Source of the DNA: CBDIBC01 sp965276635
GTDB lineage: Bacteria; Actinomycetota; Acidimicrobiia; Acidimicrobiales; Palsa-688
Length of the DNA: 64,000 bases
Direction: 5' to 3'
NCBI GenBank assembly: GCA_965276635.1
Contig: CBDIBC010000003.1
Coordinates: 186,001-250,000 of the forward strand
The notes under the pieces were generated by a model. It ran no database searches. It saw only the letters and a program-made list of their open reading frames with translations, and was not told the origin of the DNA. Of this stretch, positions 35,136-44,346 are shown piece by piece. Position numbers and translations under genes: made by a program. The first letter of the stretch is position 1. Every line of letters starts with the position of its first letter.

Positions 35136-37226
35136 ATGGTGACGCCACTCACGACGAGCACCTACCGAGGTCAACCGGTCGACGAGGTAATCGACGATTT
35201 CCGTCTCGGGTGCACCTCTCGGCTCCTCGACGACCGGGAGATCGCCTTGCAAAAGCAGAGCCGCGTGTTCTTCCAGATCTCGGGCGCGGGCCACGAGGCG
35301 CTGCTGCTCGGCTTGGCTCGCGAGCTCCGGCCCGGCTCGGACTGGTTCTTCCCTTACTACCGGGACCGGGCGCTGATGCTGGGACTGGGGTTCACTCCCG
35401 AGGAGATCCTGCTCCAGGCGGTCGGCTCCTCGGCCGACCCCGCCTCGGGCGGTCGGCAGATGCCGTGCCACTGGGGCAGCACCGGCCTGAACGTGGTCAC
35501 CCAGTCCAGCCCGACCGGCAGCCAGTGCCTCCCCGCCGTGGGCTGCGCCGAGGCCTCCCGCTACATCTCGCGCCGGGACCTGCCCGGCTGCCACGCTGAG
35601 GGCGACGAGCTGACCTACGTGTCGCTCGGCGAGGGCGCCACATCGGAAGGGGAGTTCTGGGAGAGCCTGAACACCGCCTGCACCCTGCACCTGCCTGTTC
35701 TCTATGTGATAGCGGACAACGGTTACGCCATCTCCGTACCCGCCGTCGACCAGGCGCCAGCTCCCATCTCCGAGCTAGTGAGCGGGTTTCGTGGCCTGCA
35801 GGTGCACCGCCTGGACGGTTGCGACTACTTCGCCGTGCGCGCCGCCGCTCACCAGATCGTCTCGGAAGTGCGCGCCGGGGTGGGGCCGGCGCTCATCCAC
35901 GCCACCGTCACCCGGCCCTACTCGCACTCGGCGGCGGACACGCAGAGCAAGTACCGCTCCCTCGACGAGTTGGCCGAGGAGGCGGCAAGGGATCCGCTCA
36001 CGGTGCTGGAGCAGGCGCTGCTGGCCGACGGGGTGCTCAGCGAGGAACAGGTGGCAGCGGTGCGGGCCGACGCCAGGGACGTGGTGCGGGGCGCGGCGCG
36101 AGCGGCGCTGGCCGCCCCCCGCCCGGACCCGGCCACCGTCACCGACCACGTACTTGCCCTCCCTGACCTGCCCGAGGGTGCGGTGACCGAGCCGCCGGCC
36201 GACGGCGAGGTGGTGGCCCTCGGCGAGGCCATCAAACGGGTCCTGCACGAGCGCATGGAGGCGGACGAGCGCATCCGCGTCTTCGGCGAGGACGTGGCCG
36301 ACGCGCGCGAGGCGGTGCTGGCCAATGTGGAGGGCAAGGGCGGCGTCTTCGGGACCACCCACGGCCTGCAGCGGCGCTTCGGCCTGGCCCGCTGCTACAA
36401 CGCGCCGCTGGCCGAGGCCAACATCGTCGGTCGTGCCGTCGGCCAGGCCATCCGCGGGCTGCGGCCCGTGCCCGAGATCCAGTTCTTCGACTACATCTGG
36501 CCGGCCATGCAGCAGATCAAGAGCGAGGCGGCCACCATCCGCTGGCGCTCCAACGGCGCCTTCCACGTCCCCATGGTGCTGCGGGTCCCGATCGGCGGCT
36601 ACCTGACCGGTGGTGCCATCTGGCACTCGCAGTCGGGTGAGTCCATCTTCACCCACATCCCCGGGCTCATCGTGGTCATGCCGTCCCGGGCCTCTGACGC
36701 CGCCGGCCTGCTGCGCACCGCGCTGCGCTGCGAGGACCCCGTCCTCTTCCTCGAGCACAAGCACCTGTTGCGCCAGGGCTACACCAAGGACCCGTTCCCC
36801 GGCCCCGATTTCCACGTGCCGCTCGGCTCCGGGCGAATGGTCGTCGAGGGCGACGACCTCACCATCGTCACCTGGGGGGCCACGGTCGAGAAGAGCCGGC
36901 AGGCCGCCGCCGCCCTGGCCGGCGACGGCGCGTCGGTCGGGGTGCTCGACCTGCGCAGCCTGATCCCGTGGGACCACGACATGGTCGCCGAGCAGGTGGC
37001 CCGGACCAGCCGGCTCCTGGTGGTGCACGAGGACGTGCTCACCAGCGGCTTCGGCGCCGAGGTGGCGGCGTGGGCGGGGGAGCACTGCTTCGCCGATCTC
37101 GACGCACCGGTGCGACGCGTCGGGGCCACGGACACCCACGTCGCCTACGAGCCCACCCTGGAGAAGGCCATCCTGCCCCAGGTGGAGGACATCGCCGCCG
37201 CCGCCCGGCAAGTGTTGGCGTACTGA
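35136..37226 (+). CDS. Fused 2-oxoacid dehydrogenase E1 (alpha plus beta) subunit
   Basis: 696 residues. The alpha half has the thiamine diphosphate motif VSLGEGATSEGEFWESLN with DNGYAIS, the beta half begins about residue 365 (VVALGEAIKRVLHERMEAD) with VFGEDVAD and the C-terminal transketolase-type domain (DLRSLIPWDHDMV). The complex decarboxylates a branched-chain or related 2-oxoacid and passes the acyl group to lipoyl-E2. Alpha and beta subunits are usually separate in actinobacteria; here they are one chain. No E2 or E3 gene lies nearby. Confidence 0.87.
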   Translation: MVTPLTTSTYRGQPVDEVIDDFRLGCTSRLLDDREIALQKQSRVFFQISGAGHEALLLGLARELRPGSDWFFPYYRDRALMLGLGFTPEEILLQAVGSSADPASGGRQMPCHWGSTGLNVVTQSSPTGSQCLPAVGCAEASRYISRRDLPGCHAEGDELTYVSLGEGATSEGEFWESLNTACTLHLPVLYVIADNGYAISVPAVDQAPAPISELVSGFRGLQVHRLDGCDYFAVRAAAHQIVSEVRAGVGPALIHATVTRPYSHSAADTQSKYRSLDELAEEAARDPLTVLEQALLADGVLSEEQVAAVRADARDVVRGAARAALAAPRPDPATVTDHVLALPDLPEGAVTEPPADGEVVALGEAIKRVLHERMEADERIRVFGEDVADAREAVLANVEGKGGVFGTTHGLQRRFGLARCYNAPLAEANIVGRAVGQAIRGLRPVPEIQFFDYIWPAMQQIKSEAATIRWRSNGAFHVPMVLRVPIGGYLTGGAIWHSQSGESIFTHIPGLIVVMPSRASDAAGLLRTALRCEDPVLFLEHKHLLRQGYTKDPFPGPDFHVPLGSGRMVVEGDDLTIVTWGATVEKSRQAAAALAGDGASVGVLDLRSLIPWDHDMVAEQVARTSRLLVVHEDVLTSGFGAEVAAWAGEHCFADLDAPVRRVGATDTHVAYEPTLEKAILPQVEDIAAAARQVLAY

Positions 37227-37279
37227 GCCATCCCGGCTGGCATACGCTCGCGGCGGCGGGACCGACGAGGAGGATCGCA

Positions 37280-38365
37280 GTGGGACAGCAGGTGCGCGGC
37301 GTGGTGGCCAAGGGCAAAGGGGAGCGGGTAGGTATCGAGACGGTCACGGTGCCCGACCCCGGCCCGGGCGAGGCGGTGGTCGCCGTCCAGGCCTGCGGCG
37401 TGTGCCACACCGATCTCCACTACCGCGAGGGAGCGATCAACGACGACTTCCCGTTCCTGCTCGGCCACGAGGCCGCCGGCATCGTCGAGTCGGTCGGCGA
37501 GGGCGTGGCGAACGTGGCGCCCGGCGACTACGTCGTGCTGGCCTGGCGGGCCCCCTGCGGGACCTGTCGCGCCTGCCGGCGCGGCCGGCCCTGGTACTGC
37601 TTCGACAGCGCCAACGCCACCCAGTCCATGACCCTCGCCGACGGCACCGCCCTCACCCCCGCGCTCGGGATCGGCGCCTTCGTGGAGAAGACGCTCGTGG
37701 CCGCCAGCCAGGCCGTGCCCGTCGACACCCGGGCCCGGCCCGAGGCCGCCGGGCTGATCGGTTGCGGGATCATGGCCGGCTACGGCGCGGCCATCAACAC
37801 GGGCGCGGTCGGCCAGGGCGATACCGTGGCCGTGTTCGGGTGTGGCGGCGTCGGTGACGCCGCCATCGCCGCCGCCTCGCTGGCCGGGGCCCGCACGGTC
37901 ATCGCCGTCGACCTCGACGACGGCAAGCTGGAGCTGGCCCGCCGCTTCGGGGCCACCCACGTGGTCAACGCCGGCACGGTCGACCCGGTCGACGCGGTCC
38001 GCCAGCTGACCGACGGGTTCGGCGCCGACGTGGTCATCGAGGCGGTGGGCCGGCCCGAGACCTACAAGCAGGCCTTCTTTGCCCGGGACCTGGCCGGCAC
38101 CCTGGTCCAGGTCGGAGTGCCCGATCCGAGCATGCTCGTGGAGCTGCCGATGATCGAGCTGTTCGGCCGGGGCGGTGCGCTGAAGTCGTCGTGGTACGGC
38201 GACTGCCTGCCCACCCGGGACTTCCCGACCCTCATCGACCTGTACCTGAAGGGGCGCCTCGACCTGGACGGCTTCGTCACCGAGACCATCGACCTCGACT
38301 CCGTCGAGGAGGCGTTCGCTCGCATGCAGCGGGGCGAGGTGCTCCGCTCCGTGGTCGTCCTGTGA
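37280..38365 (+). CDS. mscR: Zinc-dependent dehydrogenase, S-(hydroxymethyl)mycothiol dehydrogenase type
   Basis: 361 residues of the medium-chain dehydrogenase family. The catalytic zinc site has ACGVCHTDLH and GHEAAG; the structural zinc site has CGTCRACRRGRPWYC. The NAD loop is VFGCGGVGDAA. GC-style GTG start with GAGGAGG upstream. It resembles the mycobacterial mycothiol-dependent formaldehyde dehydrogenase and is coupled to a metallo-beta-lactamase protein, as in the mscR locus. Role: oxidation of the formaldehyde-mycothiol adduct; a general alcohol dehydrogenase cannot be excluded. Confidence 0.82.
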   Translation: MGQQVRGVVAKGKGERVGIETVTVPDPGPGEAVVAVQACGVCHTDLHYREGAINDDFPFLLGHEAAGIVESVGEGVANVAPGDYVVLAWRAPCGTCRACRRGRPWYCFDSANATQSMTLADGTALTPALGIGAFVEKTLVAASQAVPVDTRARPEAAGLIGCGIMAGYGAAINTGAVGQGDTVAVFGCGGVGDAAIAAASLAGARTVIAVDLDDGKLELARRFGATHVVNAGTVDPVDAVRQLTDGFGADVVIEAVGRPETYKQAFFARDLAGTLVQVGVPDPSMLVELPMIELFGRGGALKSSWYGDCLPTRDFPTLIDLYLKGRLDLDGFVTETIDLDSVEEAFARMQRGEVLRSVVVL

Positions 38366-39009
38366 GCCGCGGGGCCGCCGCCGGCCTACGCGTCGATCAC
38401 GTCACCACCCAGGGGATCTTCTCCATCGACGGGGGCGACTACGAGGTGGAGAACAATATCTGGATCCTGGGTGACGACACCGATGTCGTCGTCTTCGACG
38501 CCGCCCACGATGCCGCGCCCATCGTCGAGGCGGTCGGCGGACGCCGCACTCGGATGATCCTGGCCACCCACGGTCACAACGACCACATCAACGCGGCCGC
38601 CGATCTGGCCGGGATGCTCGGCGCGCCGGTCGCCCTCCACCCCGACGACCGCCACCTTTGGGACGTGGTCCATCCCGGTCGGGCGCCGGACCTGACGCTC
38701 GCCGACGGCCAGGTGATCGAGCTGGCCGGCCACCGGCTGCAGGTGCTTCACACGCCGGGCCACTCGCCCGGCGGGGTGTGCGTGCACGTGGCCGACCAGG
38801 GTCTGCTGTTCTCCGGCGACACGATGTTCAACGGCGGCCCGGGGGCCACCGGCCGCTCCTTCTCCGACTTCGGCACCATCATCGCCTCCATCCGCCACCG
38901 GCTCCTCGGCTTGCCGGCCGACACGGTGGTGCACACCGGCCACGGCGCCGACACCACCATCGGCGCCGAGGTGCCGCATCTCGAGGAGTGGATTGCCCGG
39001 GGCCACTGA
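38362..39009 (+). CDS. Metallo-beta-lactamase fold hydrolase coupled to MscR
   Basis: 215 residues, overlapping the dehydrogenase stop by GTGA (38362-38365). Metal ligands are visible as THGHNDH (His70, His72, Asp74, His75) with GHSPGG and FSGDTMF. Proteins of this kind follow mscR in mycobacteria and are thought to hydrolyse S-formylmycothiol to formate. The coupling supports that role; the reaction is not shown by sequence. Confidence 0.83.
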   Translation: MSRGAAAGLRVDHVTTQGIFSIDGGDYEVENNIWILGDDTDVVVFDAAHDAAPIVEAVGGRRTRMILATHGHNDHINAAADLAGMLGAPVALHPDDRHLWDVVHPGRAPDLTLADGQVIELAGHRLQVLHTPGHSPGGVCVHVADQGLLFSGDTMFNGGPGATGRSFSDFGTIIASIRHRLLGLPADTVVHTGHGADTTIGAEVPHLEEWIARGH

Positions 39010-39091
39010 GGGTCGGCACCGTCCCTCCGTACGTTCGGCCGTGGCGGTCGGGCCTTCGGGGCCGTGGAGGTCGGGCCCGGCCTGGAGGAGG

Positions 39092-39216
39092 GAGGTTCGG
39101 TGCGGTTTTGGCAGCCTGCCGCCCTGACGTCGTGACCTTCGGCGCGGTTTTGGTCGCCGGGGACCCAAAACTGCACCCGACCTCGCGAGCACCCGGTCAA
39201 GACTGCGCCCAACCTC
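39092..39216. repeat. Dispersed intergenic repeat, copy 2
   Basis: Blocks in order are GAGGTTCGGTGCGGTTTTGG, then GCGCGGTTTTGGTC, GGGGACCCAAAACTGCACCC, and CTGCGCCCAACCTC. The first and later blocks are inverted relative to each other, and the middle forms a TTTTGG/CCAAAA hairpin. It lies between the MBL gene and icmF. The other copy is at 11176-11290. Confidence 0.7.
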
Positions 39217-39292
39217 GCCGTCCCTCGCGCGTCCGCTGCGCCAGCCTCCTGATCGGTCGACAGATAGTCGGATGACCAAGTAAACTGGTGGG

Positions 39293-42200
39293 GTGACCGA
39301 TGCCCCTCCGCCGGCTACCGCTCCTCCACTGCATCGCCCGCAGCACCCCATCCGGTTCGTCACCGCCGCCAGCCTGTTCGACGGCCACGACGCCGCCATC
39401 AACATCATGCGCCGGCTCCTGCAGAAGCAGGGGGTCGAGGTGGTCCACCTCGGCCACAACCGGTCCGTCGACGAGGTGGTGGCCGCGGCCGTGCAGGAAG
39501 ACGTGGCCGGCGTCGCCATCAGCTCGTACCAGGGCGGCCACATCGAGTACTTCCGCTACCTGGTCGACCGGCTGCGTGCCGAGGGCCGGGAGGACATCCG
39601 CGTCTACGGCGGGGGGGGCGGGGTGATCGTCCCGGCCGAGATCGAGCAGCTGCAGGACTACGGCGTGGCCCGGATCTTCTCGCCCGAGGACGGTCAGCAG
39701 ATGGGGCTGGAGCGCATGATCAACCTGATGGTCGCGGAGTGCGACCGCCCGCCGGTCGCGTGCACCGGAGGGATCGACGACATGGTGGCAGGCGGGGACG
39801 GAGCCCTGGCCCGGTACATCACGGCCGTCGAGTGCGGGCTGGTCGGTGTCGACGACCTGGATCGGTTGCGCCAGGCGGCCGCCCGCCAGCCGGCTCCGCT
39901 CCTGGGGGTGACCGGTACGGGCGGATCGGGGAAGTCGTCGCTCACCGACGAGCTCATCCGGCGCTTCCGCCTCGACCGGGAGGACAAGCTGCGGATCGCC
40001 GTGGTGGCCGTGGACCCCACCCGGCGCAAGCACGGCGGTGCCCTGCTCGGCGATCGCATCCGCATGAACGCCATCGGATCCGACCGCGTCTTCTTCCGGT
40101 CCCTGGCCACCCGGGGCTCGACCACGGAGCTCCCCCCCTACCTGCCCGATGTCCTGGCCGCCGTGCGCGCCGCCGGCTACGACCTGGTGATCGTGGAGAC
40201 GCCCGGGATCGGCCAGGGCGATGCCGCGGTGGTGGACTCGGTCGACGTCTCGCTCTATGTGATGACCCCCGAGTTCGGTGCCACCACCCAGCTGGAGAAG
40301 ATCGACATGCTCGACTTCGCCGACGCCGTGGCCATCAACAAGTTCGAGCGACGGGGCGCCGCCGACGCCTTGCGCGACGTGCGCCGGCAGCTGGCCCGCA
40401 GCGGCGAGCATCCCGGCGTGGCCCACGAGGAGCTGCCCGTCTTCGGCACGGTGGCGTCCCGGTTCAACGACGACGGGGTCACCGCGCTCTACCAGCACCT
40501 GCGCGGCTTGCTGGGTGTGGCGCCGGGCGTCCTGCCGGCCGTAGACACCAAGGTCTCCACCATCAGCGATGCCATCATCCCGCCGGCTCGGGCCCGGTAC
40601 CTGGCCGAGGTGGCCGAGACGGTGCGCGGCTACCACGCCCGCAGCCGCGACATGGCCGCCGTGGCCCGCCAGGCCCAGGTGCTGCGAGAGGCGGCCGCCG
40701 TCCTGGTCGATTCTGGTGTCGAAAAAGCAGCACATGCGGGGGTAAATGCACCCCAGAATGCCGCCGATGACGGATCCGAGGCGGGGGACGCCGCCGTGCG
40801 CACGCTGCGGGAGCGGGCCGCCGCCGCCTGGGAGCAGCTGGATCCCGACAGCCGCCGGATGCTGGAGGAGTGGCCGGCGACCGTGGACGCCTATGCCGGC
40901 GACCACCTCGACGTCGGCGGCCGCTCCCTCCCCCTGACCCGCACGTCCCCGTCCGGCACCGTCGTGGCCCGCGTCGCCCTGCCCCGGTTCGGCGATCACG
41001 GCGAGCTACTGCGGTGGCTTCGGGCCGAGAACCTTCCTGGCCGCTACCCGTTCACCGCCGGCGTGTTCCCCCTCAAGCGCGAGGGCGAGGACCCGACCCG
41101 GATGTTCGCCGGTGAGGGCGACCCGTTCCGCACCAACCGGCGCTTCAAGCTGCTGGCCGCCGGGCAGCCGGCGACGCGCCTGTCGACCGCGTTCGACTCG
41201 GTCACCCTCTACGGCTTCGATCCCGACGAGCGCCCCGACATCTACGGAAAGGTGGGGAACTCGGGGGTGTCGATCGCCACCCTCGACGACATGAAGGCCC
41301 TCTACGACGGCTTCGACCTGCGATCGCCGTCCACCTCGGTGTCCATGACCATCAACGGCCCGGCGCCGACCATCCTGGCCATGTACTTCAGCACCGCCAT
41401 CGACCAGGCCACCGATGGTTTCGTCGCCGAGCAGGGCCGGCCGCCGAGCACCGACGAGCAGGCGTGGTTGGCGGCGGACACGGTGGCAAGGGTCCGGGGC
41501 ACCGTCCAGGCCGACATCCTCAAAGAGGACCAGGGCCAGAACACGTGCATCTTTTCCACCGAGTTCTCGCTGCGGGTCATGGCCGACATCCAGGACTGGT
41601 TCATCGCCAACCAGGTCCACCACTTCTACTCGGTATCGATCTCCGGGTACCACATCGCCGAGGCCGGGGCCAACCCCATCAGCCAGCTGGCGTTCACCCT
41701 GGCCAACGGCTTCACCTACGTGGAGTCCTACCTGGCCCGGGGCATGGACATCAACGCCTTCGCCCCCAACCTGTCGTTCTTCTTCTCCAACGGGATGGAC
41801 CCCGAGTACAGCGTGATCGGGCGGGTCGCCCGCCGCATCTGGGCGGTGGCCATGAAGGAGCGCTACGGCGCCGACGTCCGGGCCCAGCGGCTCAAGTACC
41901 ACATCCAGACCTCGGGGCGCTCCCTGCACGCCCAGGAGATGTCCTTCAACGACATCCGCACCACCCTGCAGGCCCTCTGCGCCGTGTACGACAACGCCAA
42001 CAGCCTCCACACCAACGCCTACGACGAGGCGGTGACGACCCCGTCGGAGGAGTCGTTGCGGCGCGCCGTCGCCATCCAGCTCGTCATCAACCGGGAGTGG
42101 GGCCTGGCCGTCAACGAGAACCCGTTGCAGGGCAGCTTCATCGTCGAGGAGCTCACCGACCTGGTGGAGGAGGCGGTGCTGGCCGAGCTGGACGCCATCT

Positions 42201-42595
42201 CCGAGCGGGGCGGGGTGCTCGGGGCCATGGAGACCGGCTACCAGCGAGGCCGCATCCAGGACGAGTCCATGCGCTACGAGACCGGCAAGCACGACGGCAG
42301 CCTGCCTATCGTCGGCGTCAACACCTACGTCGCCGAGCGTGCCGACGCCGGCGAGCATCCGCTGCCGCTGACCCGCTCCAGCGACGACGAGAAGCAGAGC
42401 CAGCTGCGCCGGGTCCGCGATTTCCAGGCCAGCCACGCCTCCGCCCGGGCAGCGATGGTCGACCGGCTGCAGACCGCCGCGCTGGCCGGCGACAACCTGT
42501 TCGCCGTGCTCATGGACGCCGTGCGGGTGTGCAGCCTGGGCCAGATCACCGAGGCCCTGTTCGAGGTCGGGGGCCGCTACCGCCGCAATGTCTGA
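39293..42595 (+). CDS. icmF: Fused acyl-CoA mutase (IcmF type: B12 domain, G-protein chaperone, mutase)
   Basis: 1100 residues. The N-terminal B12-binding domain has FDGHDAAIN (His32) and SSYQGG. A MeaB-like GTPase domain follows with P-loop GTGGSGKSS (208-216). The last ~560 residues are the radical mutase barrel. The substrate pocket shows TAGVFP, with Phe where methylmalonyl-CoA mutase has Tyr, favouring a branched aliphatic acyl-CoA such as isobutyryl- or isovaleryl-CoA. IcmF interconverts isobutyryl- and butyryl-CoA and loads adenosylcobalamin through the built-in GTPase. The GTPase-mutase linker (about residues 473-490) is encoded by a palindromic repeat. Confidence 0.9.
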   Translation: MTDAPPPATAPPLHRPQHPIRFVTAASLFDGHDAAINIMRRLLQKQGVEVVHLGHNRSVDEVVAAAVQEDVAGVAISSYQGGHIEYFRYLVDRLRAEGREDIRVYGGGGGVIVPAEIEQLQDYGVARIFSPEDGQQMGLERMINLMVAECDRPPVACTGGIDDMVAGGDGALARYITAVECGLVGVDDLDRLRQAAARQPAPLLGVTGTGGSGKSSLTDELIRRFRLDREDKLRIAVVAVDPTRRKHGGALLGDRIRMNAIGSDRVFFRSLATRGSTTELPPYLPDVLAAVRAAGYDLVIVETPGIGQGDAAVVDSVDVSLYVMTPEFGATTQLEKIDMLDFADAVAINKFERRGAADALRDVRRQLARSGEHPGVAHEELPVFGTVASRFNDDGVTALYQHLRGLLGVAPGVLPAVDTKVSTISDAIIPPARARYLAEVAETVRGYHARSRDMAAVARQAQVLREAAAVLVDSGVEKAAHAGVNAPQNAADDGSEAGDAAVRTLRERAAAAWEQLDPDSRRMLEEWPATVDAYAGDHLDVGGRSLPLTRTSPSGTVVARVALPRFGDHGELLRWLRAENLPGRYPFTAGVFPLKREGEDPTRMFAGEGDPFRTNRRFKLLAAGQPATRLSTAFDSVTLYGFDPDERPDIYGKVGNSGVSIATLDDMKALYDGFDLRSPSTSVSMTINGPAPTILAMYFSTAIDQATDGFVAEQGRPPSTDEQAWLAADTVARVRGTVQADILKEDQGQNTCIFSTEFSLRVMADIQDWFIANQVHHFYSVSISGYHIAEAGANPISQLAFTLANGFTYVESYLARGMDINAFAPNLSFFFSNGMDPEYSVIGRVARRIWAVAMKERYGADVRAQRLKYHIQTSGRSLHAQEMSFNDIRTTLQALCAVYDNANSLHTNAYDEAVTTPSEESLRRAVAIQLVINREWGLAVNENPLQGSFIVEELTDLVEEAVLAELDAISERGGVLGAMETGYQRGRIQDESMRYETGKHDGSLPIVGVNTYVAERADAGEHPLPLTRSSDDEKQSQLRRVRDFQASHASARAAMVDRLQTAALAGDNLFAVLMDAVRVCSLGQITEALFEVGGRYRRNV
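40710..40759. repeat. 50-bp palindrome-ended repeat inside icmF, copy 1
   Basis: Ends are ATTCTGG (40710-40716) and CCAGAAT (40753-40759) with 36 bases between. After the left end comes TGTCGAAAAA. The same architecture with the same length occurs at 46257-46306. Here it is read through in frame as the linker DSGVEKAAHAGVNAPQNA. Confidence 0.75.
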
Positions 42596-42604
42596 CTGTC
42601 GCCG

Positions 42605-43429
42605 CTACCGGCGACGTGGGTAACGCTCGATCACGGCATCCGAGAGGCTGGGCCAGGCGGCGACGGCCCACGGACCGAAATCGGTGTCGGCCAGCTCGGC
42701 GCACGCCAGGCCCAGGTCGGGGTCGACCCAGAGGAACGAGCCGGCCAGCCCGAAGTGGCCGAAGGTGGCGGGGGAGTTGGCCCGGCCGGTCCAGTGCGGG
42801 TCCTTGTGGTGGCGCAGCTCGAAGCCGAGCCCCCAGTCGTTCGGCGACTGTCGGCCGTACCCGGGGAGGATGCCGTCGAGGTGGGAGAAAGCGACGTGGG
42901 TGGCTTCGAGGAGCGTGGCCGGGTCGACGAGCGTGGGGGCCAGCAGCTCGCGCCCCAGCGCCAGCAGGTCGGTCAACGGGCCGCTCGCCCCAGATGCCGG
43001 GGAGCCGTCGAGCGTGGTTTGGCCGAGGCCGAGCGGCTCGATGACCGCCTCGCGGAGGTAGGCGGCGAACGGCACGCCCGTCTCCGTCTCGGTGTGGGCC
43101 GCCGCCACCTCGATGCCCCGGTTGGAGTAGATGCGCCGGGTGCCGGGCCGGGCCAGGACGTTGTCGCCGTCGGGGGCCAGGCCGGACGCGTGGGCGAGCA
43201 GATGCCTGACGGTGGCCCCCGGAGGCCCGGCCGGGTCATCGAGGTGGATCGTTCCCTCTTCTACCGCCACCAGGATGGCCAGGGCTGTGAGCAGCTTGGT
43301 GACCGACGCCCACTTCCGCACGGCGGCGGTGTCGCCGACCGTCGCCAACGTCGACGCCGCGGTGGTCACCCCGGCGGTGGCCTCCACCGGCCACGCCCGC
43401 ACCTGGGCCAGGGCCTCGGCCAGGGCCAC
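42605..43429 (-). CDS. Serine hydrolase of the beta-lactamase (class C)/PBP-like family
   Basis: 274 residues. SxxK motif is ASVTK (Ser42, Lys45), the YxN motif is YSN (101-103), and a late GHFGLAG replaces KTG. Probably an esterase or D-amino-acid peptidase rather than a resistance enzyme. There is no signal peptide with this start (GTG at 43429), so it may be cytoplasmic. It starts eight bases after the stop of the ZnuA-like gene, so they are co-transcribed. Confidence 0.82.
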   Translation of the reverse strand: MALAEALAQVRAWPVEATAGVTTAASTLATVGDTAAVRKWASVTKLLTALAILVAVEEGTIHLDDPAGPPGATVRHLLAHASGLAPDGDNVLARPGTRRIYSNRGIEVAAAHTETETGVPFAAYLREAVIEPLGLGQTTLDGSPASGASGPLTDLLALGRELLAPTLVDPATLLEATHVAFSHLDGILPGYGRQSPNDWGLGFELRHHKDPHWTGRANSPATFGHFGLAGSFLWVDPDLGLACAELADTDFGPWAVAAWPSLSDAVIERYPRRR

Positions 43430-43437
43430 CCTCGAGA

Positions 43438-44325
43438 TCAGCTCTGGCCCATCTGGGCGCAGCGCAGCGACGAGGAGAGCCGACCGAGGTCCTCTTCGAC
43501 CAGGGCGGTGTAGGTGGCGCCCTTCGGCCACCCGCCTGGGGGGGGCCCTTCGAGGGTGTCGAGGGTCTGGACCTTGGTGTGGGTGGCATCGGCCGCGGCG
43601 GTGACGGTGCCGTTGGGGACCCAGGGCTCACGGAACACCGTCGAGGTGCCGCTGGCCCGCACCGTCGACTCCGCCGTGCGCAGCTGCTCGCCGGTCGGGG
43701 CGGCATCGGCGCCGATGACGTGGTCGGTGATCTGGTACTGACGAGCGAGGGTGACGGTCGTGGTGTCGGCGGTGACGATCTGGTTGTCGGGGCAGTCGGA
43801 GAGGGTCTGTTGGAAGTCGGCGGCCAGCGACTGCATCTCGGAGGCGAAGTTGGCGGCGCCGTTCCGGTACGTCGCCCTGGCGCCCGGGTTGGCGGCGATG
43901 AGGGCGCGGCTGAGCACGGGCCCGACGCGGCCCAGCAGCACGGGGTCGAGCCAGGCGCCCTGGTCGGGCGGTCCCAGCGCCGGGGCCATCGAGACCACGT
44001 GGGGGTCGTTGCGGACTGCCGCCTCCAAGGCTGGTTGGAAGCCGCCGCCGACGTCGACCACCACGGCGGCGCGCCGCAGGGTGGCCTGCTCGACGGCGCC
44101 CGGCTGATAGGTGCGGGGGTTGGCGCCGGGAGGGACGGCGGCGATCACGTTCACGTTGCCCCCCCCGACCGCCCGGGCGGCCTCGGCGAGGGGGAAGATA
44201 GTCGTGACCACCTCGATGACCGGCGCGTTGCTGTGCTGCGTGCCCTGGCCGCAACCGGTGGCGACGGCACCGACGACGGCGAGAGATGCGAACAAGGCAG
44301 CTCGCCGGCGTATGGACATTGCCAT
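43438..44325 (-). CDS. ZnuA/TroA-like substrate-binding lipoprotein without the usual His ligands
   Basis: 295 residues, lipobox VATGCG. The fold segments are those of metal-binding cluster A-I proteins (VVTTIFPLAEAARAVGGG, VPPGANPRTYQPGAV, GAWLDPVLLGRV, FREPWVPNG). The three histidines expected in PPGxxPHTYEP, DPHVWLDP and THDAF are replaced by Arg, Gly and Asp. So it may not bind zinc; an altered ligand or a degenerate function is possible. No permease or ATPase gene is adjacent. It is divergent from the acyl-CoA synthetase, with only 21 bp between start codons. Confidence 0.78.
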   Translation of the reverse strand: MAMSIRRRAALFASLAVVGAVATGCGQGTQHSNAPVIEVVTTIFPLAEAARAVGGGNVNVIAAVPPGANPRTYQPGAVEQATLRRAAVVVDVGGGFQPALEAAVRNDPHVVSMAPALGPPDQGAWLDPVLLGRVGPVLSRALIAANPGARATYRNGAANFASEMQSLAADFQQTLSDCPDNQIVTADTTTVTLARQYQITDHVIGADAAPTGEQLRTAESTVRASGTSTVFREPWVPNGTVTAAADATHTKVQTLDTLEGPPPGGWPKGATYTALVEEDLGRLSSSLRCAQMGQS

Positions 44326-44346
44326 ACGTCACTACCATGCCAGCCC

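Noticed and set aside
39010..39292. Cobalamin riboswitch ahead of the B12-dependent mutase gene
   Set aside because: No B12-box-like conserved core was seen; the region is occupied by the dispersed repeat.
38386..39543. Minus-strand 385-residue frame across the MBL gene and repeat
   Set aside because: Antisense to two supported genes and the dispersed repeat; no domain.
39197..40999. 600-residue minus-strand frame antisense to icmF
   Set aside because: Full antisense overlap with a well-supported gene; composition is the mirror of GC-rich codons.
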